Below, in pieces: positions 1 through 5,611 of a stretch of DNA of 9,089 nt; position 1 is the first letter of the stretch, and each line of letters starts with the position of its first letter. Position numbers and translations under genes: made by a program. Source of the DNA: CAYONZ01 sp964405465. GTDB lineage: Bacteria; Bdellovibrionota; Bdellovibrionia; Bdellovibrionales; JAMPXM01. The notes beneath the pieces were generated by a model. That model was not told where the DNA came from. It was given only the letters and a program-made list of their open reading frames with translations, and did no database searches. The stretch covers positions 1 through 9,089 of the forward strand of contig CAYONZ010000083.1 in NCBI GenBank assembly GCA_964405465.1. Reading direction: 5' to 3'.

Positions 1-2623
1 GCACAAAAGGAACGCTAGTGTGTTGAGCCACCTGCTCGAAAATCTTGCGCCACGCAGACGAAGAGCCCACTCCTTGCACCATCAACGAATCACGAAGTCG
101 GCCGATCATATCCATATTAAGATAGGCACTCAGCGATTGATCGATCTTCTTTGCCTCAGTCAGCTCGGCCTCAAAATTTTTGGTAAAGTGATAAGATCCC
201 AAGAGTCCGATCTCCTCACCAGACCAAACGGCGAATGCTATATTTTGTTTCAAATTCTTTCGTGCGGACGGACTCTCAGAAAAAATCCGTGCAAGCTCCA
301 TAACCCCTGCGACTCCGGAGGCATTGTCGTCAGCACCGTAATGAGGAATATGAGATTCATCCCCACGAGCGAGACTGCTACCGATCTCGCCAATTCCAAG
401 ATGGTCGCCGTGAGCACCGACCATTACCGTCTGTTTAGCTCCAGGAACTTTTAATAGCGCAACGACATTGTGACCTTTAGCCTTTTCAACCGTTAAATCG
501 ACCTGCGCGGAGAGTTGTACACCTTGAACTTCAGACGCATCTTTCGTCATCCCAGAGTCTAATTCTTTTTTCATAGCTTCGATTTTTTCAATCGAAACAC
601 CCATCAGGTCAGCTGCCATTGCAACTGAAACATTGATCACCGCAAGACTTGAGTCAGATAGCGCTCCTTCAAATTTCACTGTGCCCAATGCTTTTGTTGA
701 TGGCTGAATAACCAAAAGACCGAGAGCACCTAGATTGCGTGCCACGGTAGCTTTATGCTGTACCCGCGAAAACAAACTGAGATACTGACGACGATCAGAT
801 GGCACATCCTCGGGCAAATCACGAAATGCAAGAATCCATTTCGCTTTTACATCTGCACCAAGAAAGCTATCATAGGCCGCTTGTTTATCAGAGGCAGGAA
901 CTTTCATGCCGTACCCTGAAAACACGATAGGCGCTGAGGCAAACTCTCCTGTTCGCGAAAACGAAACCGGCATAAAATCTTCGCCCAATTTAGGACTTCG
1001 CTTGCTCCCTGTGAGAACCAATTTGTTTTGCTCGCCGAGACCAACTCCCGAAACAAATTCGAACTCCTGTAAATAAGATTTATTTTTAAACATTGGTGCC
1101 AAATGCAGCGACTTAAACACATCTGCAATTTTTTGGGAGTAGATCATCTCTTCAGGGCTGCCCGTACGTCTCCCTTTTAGAGCATCTGATGCGAGATAGG
1201 TGATCCAACGGCGCAGACCTTGCTGAGTGTTGCCTTGAGCCTGGGGTGAGCCCTGAGCTAAAACCTTTGGTTCATTTGGATTTAAACCCAACAGAGCTCT
1301 CGCTAAATCGTCATTCCAATCAGCCATCCAGATTTGCGAATCGCCTTTGTCATTTCGGTGCGTCCATGAAAGTTTTTTTCCATCAGGAGAAAATACCGGT
1401 AAACCATCAAAACCGTCGATATACGAAACACGCACAGGTTCGTGCGCTCCCTTCGTATCAACAATAAATAGTTCGAAATTCGAATAGCCCAAAATATTGG
1501 AGGTGAAGACAATGTAATCGCCCGAAGGGTGAAAGAACGGAGCCCAAGACATTGCATTCAAATGCGTGACCGCCTGCTGATGACTACCATCAAGATTCAT
1601 TGTGTAAATCTCGGCCGTTTGACCATTAGCTGCAAATCTTCGCCATGTGATATGTTGGCCGTCAGCACTAAAGAATGGTCCACCATCGTACCCCTTGGTG
1701 TTGGTGAGTCGTTTTACCTGAGTACCATCTGCTTTCATGATATAGATATCCATCATATACGAAGGATCTTGCTGAAAGAGTTTTTGATCTTCATCTGAGA
1801 GTTTTTCAGAGTAACCAGCACGGTTCGAAGCAAACGCAATCCATTTGCCATCGGGTGAATAGGAGCCCTCGGCGTCGTAACCAGTTTCATGAGTCAACCG
1901 CTTCAAGTGCTTGCCATTCAGATCGCTTTCAAAAATATCGAAAGTCTCATCATAGCTCCAGGCATACTTTTGTTTCTGCGTGGATTGCCGACTTTGGTAT
2001 TCTTCTTTTTCTTTAGCCGAAATTTTTGGATCAAGGTGCGTACTTGAGAACATTACTTTCTTCAGTGAGGGGTGAACCCAAGCGCAAGTGGTCTTACCCT
2101 TTCCTGGTGAGAGTCTCTGACTCTTGCCGGACTGCAAATCCATTAAATAAATTTGATAGAATGGGTTACCTGGCTCACGCTCACTCTGAAATACCATCGA
2201 ACGACCGTCGCGTGAAAAATAACCCTCTCCAGAGCGAGCGCCTTTGAAGGTCAATTGCTTTGCATTTTGCATCAGCTTCTTCGCTTGCGTCTGCTCCTGA
2301 AGCTGACTTGCTGAAGACTTCGTTTCAATATTCAACTTAGTTTTGTGAGCCCAATCCATCGGCTTCGCGGAATGCAAATCAAGTTCTTCTGCTTGCTGCT
2401 CAGTGGGTGAATGTGCCATTGATGGCTGTGGCCAAAGTGCAGCACTAGCCAGAACCAAACTCAAAGAGAGTCCACCGGGAAACAAAACAGAATATTTGAG
2501 TGAGATATTTTTAGCAAAACAACCACTGTCGACAAGGCCCACAACCCCGCGCAAAAGCCCCCGCGAGATCTCCTGCCCATTCTTATTTCGAATTCCAACT
2601 TTATTTTTTGCAAACATGGCCAT
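1..2623 (-). CDS. TolB-like propeller / PA domain / M28 zinc aminopeptidase (3' end outside window)
   Basis: A secreted metallopeptidase expected to remove N-terminal residues from peptides in the periplasm or outside the cell. The reading frame is open from an in-frame TAG near 2729 to the window edge, giving 874 residues without the C-terminus. A hydrophobic segment at about residues 45-70 (VLFPGGLSLSLVLASAALW) looks like a signal peptide preceded by an unusually long leader. Six PD40/TolB-type blades follow, with FSxDG-like motifs around D139, 185, D258, D321, 368 and D414. A linker resembling YLASDxLxGRRTGSP lies near 470-490, then a PA-like insert at about 560-715. M28 motifs are clear: HGDHLG (H738, D740), ADDNASG (D765/D766), WSGEEIGLLGS (E803/E804) and NMDMIGR (D838). 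The last zinc-binding His should lie some 70-80 residues on, outside the window. The start is uncertain: ATG at 2623 or 2617 has no good ribosome site, and GTG or TTG codons further in would give a more normal signal peptide. The family is secure; the substrate is not known. Confidence 0.93.
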   Translation of the reverse strand, partial: MAMFAKNKVGIRNKNGQEISRGLLRGVVGLVDSGCFAKNISLKYSVLFPGGLSLSLVLASAALWPQPSMAHSPTEQQAEELDLHSAKPMDWAHKTKLNIETKSSASQLQEQTQAKKLMQNAKQLTFKGARSGEGYFSRDGRSMVFQSEREPGNPFYQIYLMDLQSGKSQRLSPGKGKTTCAWVHPSLKKVMFSSTHLDPKISAKEKEEYQSRQSTQKQKYAWSYDETFDIFESDLNGKHLKRLTHETGYDAEGSYSPDGKWIAFASNRAGYSEKLSDEDQKLFQQDPSYMMDIYIMKADGTQVKRLTNTKGYDGGPFFSADGQHITWRRFAANGQTAEIYTMNLDGSHQQAVTHLNAMSWAPFFHPSGDYIVFTSNILGYSNFELFIVDTKGAHEPVRVSYIDGFDGLPVFSPDGKKLSWTHRNDKGDSQIWMADWNDDLARALLGLNPNEPKVLAQGSPQAQGNTQQGLRRWITYLASDALKGRRTGSPEEMIYSQKIADVFKSLHLAPMFKNKSYLQEFEFVSGVGLGEQNKLVLTGSKRSPKLGEDFMPVSFSRTGEFASAPIVFSGYGMKVPASDKQAAYDSFLGADVKAKWILAFRDLPEDVPSDRRQYLSLFSRVQHKATVARNLGALGLLVIQPSTKALGTVKFEGALSDSSLAVINVSVAMAADLMGVSIEKIEAMKKELDSGMTKDASEVQGVQLSAQVDLTVEKAKGHNVVALLKVPGAKQTVMVGAHGDHLGIGEIGSSLARGDESHIPHYGADDNASGVAGVMELARIFSESPSARKNLKQNIAFAVWSGEEIGLLGSYHFTKNFEAELTEAKKIDQSLSAYLNMDMIGRLRDSLMVQGVGSSSAWRKIFEQVAQHTSVPFV

Positions 2624-2912
2624 CACTGCAACCTGCCCTTCATTACGATTTCGCTGCCGTGCATTTCGTACCGGCCTCGAAAGCAAATTATCCAGATAAT
2701 TTGAGTTGCAAAACGGTAACTTAGCCCTCTAGGGTGGTCAACTGATAGCCAGGGATCTCGGCAAGTTGACCAAAGTACTCTGGTCGTCAAAAGCATTGCG
2801 TCAGGGTCTTTCGTGGTCTATGAAGCCTACCGTGACTCAAATTTTCACAAGGATCACAAAAAAATTAACTTAGGCCAGGTGCCTACACCAAATACCTACC
2901 AAGGAGAAATCG
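2624..2912. other. Divergent intergenic region between the M28 peptidase and the DUF1176-like gene
   Basis: No gene is supported here. The region must carry the promoters of both flanking genes, but I found no pair of -35/-10 boxes good enough to call on either strand. It holds the 9-bp inverted repeat described separately. A small hairpin in the leader of the plus gene (TAGGC/GCCTA, about 2875-2889) sits shortly before the ribosome site AAGGAG at 2901-2906. Confidence 0.6.
2735..2772. repeat. 9-bp perfect inverted repeat, 20-nt spacer
   Basis: TGGTCAACT (2735-2743) and AGTTGACCA (2764-2772) are exact reverse complements. A GCC/GGC pair inside the spacer could extend the stem. The right arm can also pair downstream: GACCA at 2768-2772 with TGGTC at 2781-2785, so two alternative stems compete for it. 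It lies about 110 bases before one start codon and 140 before the other. It could be an operator for a dimeric repressor or a structured leader; nothing in the sequence decides between them. Confidence 0.55.
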
Positions 2913-3518
2913 ATGAACAAAGAAAAACTCGAAAATCCAAAAAAACAAGCCATGCTTCTTTATTCAATTATTTTGCCGCTGGCTATATTTACCAGCCAAT
3001 GTGCCGTGGCTTTTGCTCCAGCGACTGAAAGCGATGCGCTGACCAAGGCAAAACAGTTCAATATGTACTGCAATGAAGAGCTTTCTCCAGAAGTGGAAAA
3101 ATTCGCCATTGATTTTAACTATCCAGAAGAACCAGCAACCGCGCCAAAACATCAAACCAGCTATTTTATAGTGAGCTGCGCTGTTGGTGCTTACAACTCA
3201 AATAGTGTGCTTTTGGTGGACGATGCAAGCGAAGGTCTTAAAGCCGTTTCATTGGCGCTACCACTTGTCCAAGAAAAAACCAAAAAGATCATCGGATGGA
3301 TTGCTGACGTTGTGTTACCAGGTATGGGCTACGACCCTAAAACAAAAACCATCACGAGCTTTGCCAAAGGCCGAGGCATCGGCGACCTCAGCCAGCGCGC
3401 AACCTATATCTTCGTTGACGGCATGATTGTTCTTCGCGAGTTCGCAAGCGATACAACTCCTGACGGGAAATTCAACCCGCGGGTCATTTACAAATCGACT
3501 GTGCCACCTGTCCGATGA
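2913..3518 (+). CDS. DUF1176-like secreted protein
   Basis: A 201-residue exported protein of unknown function. AAGGAG at 2901-2906, six bases before the ATG, supports this start. The N-terminus has several lysines, a hydrophobic stretch at about 14-28, and probable signal peptidase I cleavage after A33 or A35. The Cys at residue 30 is not in a good lipobox, so a lipoprotein is unlikely. Two blocks match what I know of DUF1176 (PF06674): a Cys followed by GAYN (C89, residues 92-95), and near the C-terminus TITSFAKGRGIGD (residues 146-158) followed by YIFVDGMIVL. Typical DUF1176 proteins are longer and have GDC where this has GDL (L159), and the usual C-terminal Cys is also absent, so this is a short, divergent member. 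It is transcribed divergently from the M28 gene and converges on the barrel gene downstream, with a shared terminator. The family call rests on motif recall only. Confidence 0.8.
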   Translation: MNKEKLENPKKQAMLLYSIILPLAIFTSQCAVAFAPATESDALTKAKQFNMYCNEELSPEVEKFAIDFNYPEEPATAPKHQTSYFIVSCAVGAYNSNSVLLVDDASEGLKAVSLALPLVQEKTKKIIGWIADVVLPGMGYDPKTKTITSFAKGRGIGDLSQRATYIFVDGMIVLREFASDTTPDGKFNPRVIYKSTVPPVR

Positions 3519-3532
3519 GTTTTTAGAAAAAT

Positions 3533-3566
3533 GCAATTGGTGTGCACGATGTTGCATACCAATTGC
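3533..3566. terminator. Bidirectional intrinsic terminator between convergent genes
   Basis: A 14-bp stem, GCAATTGGTGTGCA (3533-3546) with TGCATACCAATTGC (3553-3566), contains one G-T pair and closes a 6-base loop CGATGT. It begins 15 bases after the stop of the plus gene and directly abuts the stop codon of the minus gene (3567-3569). Read on the minus strand the stem is followed by ATTTTTCT, a usable U-tract. On the plus strand the following TTACAAAATTTT is weaker. It therefore probably ends the minus transcript efficiently and the plus transcript less so. Confidence 0.8.
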
Positions 3567-4457
3567 TTACAAAATTTTGCCCACACTGATTCCGATTGAC
3601 TGTGTCACGTTGCTGAAGTCAGGCGCTTGATCATACGAGGCTGCCACCACTAAAAAATGAAACCGTGCCTCCACACCCATGGTAAAATGAAAACGATCTT
3701 CCGAAAATGCCAGACGCTTTGGCTCATGATAGCCGCCACCTCTCCAGGTAAAATCGAAGTTTTCTGTTTTCGCGACAATCAATTCAAAGCCGCCATGCAA
3801 GACCGTTTGCGCCTCTTCAAGAATTTTATCGGAGGGGTCATTTTTTGAACCCCCGACATATATTCCGTTTTTGACCGCCTGATAAATATCGATGTCACCC
3901 ACCACTCGAAGGCGCGAAGTGCTTTGAATATGTAGCCCCATGGTAATTTTGGAAGGAATCACGACGTCATGAAACCACTCCGTAATTGGCGCTCCCGATG
4001 TGATTTGAGCATCAAGGCCTTCGTTAATATCATAGCGTCGCTCAGGTGAATAAGTNNNNNNNNNNNNNNNNNNNNNNNNNNNNNNNNNNNNNNNNNNNNN
4101 NNNNNNNNNNNNNNNNNNNNNNNNNNNNNNNNNNNNNNNNNNNNNNNNNNNNNNNGTGCGATCTTTCGTGGTTGGTCCGAAAAATACCTCACGATTGACA
4201 ACTCGATCCTCGGCTCCTGAGTAGTCCACAACATAACGTGCTGACGAAAGACCTGCTGGGTTTAATAACACCGCCGAGGCATCGTCAGCCAAGCCTACGA
4301 ATGCTCCCCCCATGGCCAAGCCACGAGTCGAGCCCACTGGAAACAACCCATAGGCACCGTACGCGACGTCGTCAGCTTGTGCATGACGAAGAAAAAAAAC
4401 TAATAAAAGCATCATCCCAATAGACGAAGCCCTTTTGTGCCCGCATAATTTAAACAT
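3567..4457 (-). CDS. FadL/OMPP1/PorV-like outer-membrane beta-barrel protein, interrupted by an assembly gap
   Basis: A likely outer-membrane barrel of the FadL/OMPP1/UPF0164-PorV type, members of which carry hydrophobic compounds or act as surface-protein shuttles; the substrate here is unknown. Residues 1-28 form a signal peptide (K/H/K/R-rich start, hydrophobic 13-23, cleavage at AQA|DD). The mature N-terminus has the characteristic pattern G-S-T-R-G-x-A-M-G-G-A-F-V-G-L-A-D-D-A-S-A-V-x-x-N-P-A-G-L. The C-terminal half shows alternating beta-strand character and ends SIGISVGKIL, suitable for a last barrel strand. A run of 100 N at 4056-4155 removes the middle, so the nominal 296 residues is not a measured length; relatives are usually longer. 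The frame is the same on both sides of the gap, but with an arbitrary gap size that would happen one time in three. No ribosome site precedes the ATG, which overlaps the start codon of the divergent gene. Confidence 0.85.
   Translation of the reverse strand: MFKLCGHKRASSIGMMLLLVFFLRHAQADDVAYGAYGLFPVGSTRGLAMGGAFVGLADDASAVLLNPAGLSSARYVVDYSGAEDRVVNREVFFGPTTKDRXXXXXXXXXXXXXXXXXXXXXXXXXXXXXXXXXXTYSPERRYDINEGLDAQITSGAPITEWFHDVVIPSKITMGLHIQSTSRLRVVGDIDIYQAVKNGIYVGGSKNDPSDKILEEAQTVLHGGFELIVAKTENFDFTWRGGGYHEPKRLAFSEDRFHFTMGVEARFHFLVVAASYDQAPDFSNVTQSIGISVGKIL
4056..4155. other. Assembly gap, exactly 100 N
   Basis: One hundred consecutive N, the conventional placeholder for a scaffold join of unknown length. 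It falls inside the FadL/PorV-like gene. Coordinates to its right may therefore be shifted relative to the real chromosome, and the coding length of that gene cannot be read here. Confidence 0.97.
4421..4449 (+). promoter_or_regulatory. Putative leaderless promoter for the small barrel gene
   Basis: TAGACG (4421-4426, four of six to TTGACA), a 17-base spacer, then CATAAT (4444-4449, five of six to TATAAT). Six bases separate the -10 box from the ATG at 4456, which would put transcription start on the A of the start codon. No ribosome site precedes that ATG, which fits a leaderless mRNA. The boxes lie inside the signal-peptide codons of the divergent gene. AT-rich matches like this also arise by chance. 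Confidence 0.45.
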
Positions 4458-5028
4458 GATTCAAAAATTCTACAGTTTCTTGGCAACATGTCTACCGTGT
4501 ATTTTCATTGCGACATCTTTGTTTATCTCGTCCGTCGCCAACGCGAAACCACGGCTCGCTGTTGAACCCTATCTTGGATATGGGCAGTTTTCATATTCTG
4601 TAAATACAGCCTCCGACGACCGCCCTGGCACAGTGCTCGGGGGAAAGGGCGGATTTGCCGTCAATGAAAGCACTTGGGTGGCACTTGATTACCATCTTGG
4701 AGGCCCCTATCGACTCGAGAAAAATAAAAACGAATACCTCAATCGAATGTGGGGACTTGGGGTTGGTTACCACACTCCAGAAAAATTTCGTGTTTGGGCC
4801 GGGTACTACTTCGATGCCAGTCTTGATGATATTGAACGCAATGTGCTTTACAAGGGAACAGCCATCAAGATTTCTGCTGGAGTGGAGTTTCAATCCGATG
4901 TTTCGCTCAACTTCGAATACAGCAAGCAAATTTACACTGAAGCTCGTTGGTCTGCGACTTCGATCCCTATGGGATTAGATGTCTCTGTGTTGTTTGTCAC
5001 ACTTAGCGCCCCACTGATGGCGCATTGA
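4456..5028 (+). CDS. Small outer-membrane beta-barrel protein (OmpW/Opa-type size class)
   Basis: A 190-residue protein with a clean signal peptide: K4, hydrophobic 5-27, cleavage ANA|KP after residue 30. The mature part alternates polar and hydrophobic residues in short strands (VEPYLGYGQFSY, WVALDYHLGG, WGLGVGYHT, FRVWAGYYFD, AIKISAGVEFQ, SLNFEYSKQ, DVSVLFVTLSAP). This fits an eight-stranded outer-membrane barrel; strand count is my estimate. I recognise no specific family, and the C-terminus lacks the classic final Phe. A TTG at 4435 in frame could extend it by seven residues, but the ATG at 4456 gives the better signal peptide. It is divergent from the FadL/PorV-like gene with overlapping start codons, so the two envelope proteins may be coordinately or antagonistically expressed. 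Function is unknown. Confidence 0.8.
   Translation: MIQKFYSFLATCLPCIFIATSLFISSVANAKPRLAVEPYLGYGQFSYSVNTASDDRPGTVLGGKGGFAVNESTWVALDYHLGGPYRLEKNKNEYLNRMWGLGVGYHTPEKFRVWAGYYFDASLDDIERNVLYKGTAIKISAGVEFQSDVSLNFEYSKQIYTEARWSATSIPMGLDVSVLFVTLSAPLMAH
4467..4494 (-). promoter_or_regulatory. Putative near-leaderless promoter for the FadL/PorV-like gene
   Basis: On the minus strand TAGACA (4494-4489, five of six to TTGACA), a 16-base spacer, then TAGAAT (4472-4467, five of six to TATAAT). Nine bases separate the -10 box from the ATG at 4457, so transcription would begin about two bases before the start codon. The boxes lie inside the signal-peptide codons of the plus-strand barrel gene and mirror the promoter candidate at 4421-4449 around the shared CATG. 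Confidence 0.45.
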
Positions 5029-5064
5029 AAAGCAAATTAATCTTGGCGAAGTCTTCGACTTCTC

Positions 5065-5178
5065 ATGTTTCAACGCATCTCATCTCATCTCATCTTATCT
5101 TATCTTGCCTTATCTCGTCGAAACTCAACTCTGTTTGCGCTTCTGGCGCTTTATCGACAAGAAATTCATGAGCCATAA
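5065..5178 (+). CDS. Possible 37-codon small ORF containing a pentanucleotide repeat
   Basis: ATG at 5065 opens a frame to TAA at 5176-5178. The product would be 37 residues, hydrophobic in the middle (LILSYLAL, then TLFALLALY) with arginines between and after, so it could sit in or on a membrane. The repeat of CATCT/TATCT units occupies codons 4-17. There is no clear ribosome site, and a hairpin (5048-5062) lies just before the start codon. An ORF of this length easily arises by chance. It is listed because gain or loss of a five-base unit would shift its frame. Treat as unproven. Confidence 0.2.
   Translation: MFQRISSHLILSYLALSRRNSTLFALLALYRQEIHEP
5076..5115 (+). repeat. Pentanucleotide tandem repeat, eight units
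   Basis: Four CATCT units (5076-5095), two TATCT (5096-5105), then TGCCT and TATCT (5106-5115). The first four are perfect and the rest degenerate, as expected for a short array that is decaying at one end. It lies about 50 bases after the stop of the barrel gene. Slipped-strand copying can change such arrays, but four perfect units is a short tract. Confidence 0.85.
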
Positions 5179-5285
5179 AAGTATCTTTGCATTAAAATAA
5201 ATAATATTTATGCGAGCTCTAAGAACACGCGATCTTCACTATAAATTTTGGCAACTGAATCTATAAAAAAATCGAATTCGTTTTC

Positions 5286-5313
5286 TGAGGTCAATATCGA
5301 TATATTGACCTCA
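5286..5313. repeat. 12-bp perfect inverted repeat with 4-base loop
   Basis: TGAGGTCAATAT (5286-5297) and ATATTGACCTCA (5302-5313) pair perfectly around CGAT. With one bulged A (5314), four more pairs can form between TTTC (5282-5285) and GAAA (5315-5318). No T-run follows on either side, so it is not a typical terminator. It could be a protein-binding palindrome or the core stem of an RNA. Confidence 0.8.
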
Positions 5314-5317
5314 AGAA

Positions 5318-5344
5318 ACACCTCTGGTGTGAGTCCTTCACACC
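5318..5344 (+). repeat. Two mutually exclusive hairpins sharing GGTGT
   Basis: GGTGTGA (5326-5332) pairs with TCACACC (5338-5344) across a 5-base loop. Its GGTGT (5326-5330) can instead pair with the upstream ACACC (5318-5322) across a 3-base loop. Only one stem can exist at a time. This begins right where the extended 12-bp palindrome ends. Such an arrangement is seen in attenuators and riboregulators, but no U-tract follows here. Confidence 0.5.
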
Positions 5345-5501
5345 TAAAAATTCACCGGGCCAAAGCAAGCCCTCCCAAGAAATCCTGCCAAGCCACTTCA
5401 AACGAAGGGCTTCCTCTGTTCGCATTTGCATTTTCGTGATTGCATTTTATCTTTTTCATTTTTACTTCAGACCTGCCTAATAATAACACGCTCAAACAAC
5501 A

Positions 5502-5535
5502 AAACAAAAAGCCAGGTTCCCCTGGCTTTTTGTTT
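5502..5535. terminator. Strong bidirectional intrinsic terminator
   Basis: A perfect 15-bp inverted repeat around the loop TTCC: GCCAGG (5511-5516) pairs with CCTGGC (5521-5526), flanked by AAAACAAAAA on the left and TTTTTGTTT on the right. It gives a GC stem with a T-run on either strand. On the minus strand it lies about 76 bases beyond the stop of the lipoprotein gene and should end that transcript. On the plus strand it ends whatever RNA is read through 5029-5500. Confidence 0.92.
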
Positions 5536-5611
5536 ATGCAATTCTCGTCTGCATGCAGCAGTCTCTCATTAAACAGATTTTAATTTATCATCTGCCTTAA
5601 GACTCACTTGC

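Larger units (their letters stand above)
5029..5611. other. 583-base region without a confident gene; structured non-coding block
   Basis: This stretch follows the barrel gene and precedes the convergent lipoprotein gene. It holds a short hairpin (GAAGTC/GACTTC, 5048-5062), a pentanucleotide repeat, a possible 37-codon ORF, an AT-rich segment (about 5185-5212), a 12-bp palindrome, two competing hairpins, and a 15-bp bidirectional terminator at 5502-5535. The terminator lies about 475 bases past the barrel stop. So either the barrel mRNA has a long 3' tail or a separate plus-strand RNA ends there. I found no good promoter; TATAAA at 5240-5245 lacks a matching -35 box. Only weak, low-quality ORFs are open here. 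Confidence 0.5.

Noticed and set aside
20..454. Plus-strand ORF of 144 codons
   Set aside because: It is antisense to the catalytic M28 motifs, which are unmistakable on the minus strand.
2996..3011. Lipobox in the DUF1176-like protein (Cys30)
   Set aside because: Residues before the Cys are T-S-Q, which does not meet the lipobox pattern, while good signal peptidase I sites follow at A33 and A35.
5248..5439. Plus-strand ORF of 63 codons in the structured block
   Set aside because: It starts with TTG, has no ribosome site, and its codons run straight through both perfect hairpins, which explain that sequence better.
5549..5558. CTGCATGCAG palindrome
   Set aside because: A 10-base palindrome without a flanking pattern is expected by chance in this length of sequence.
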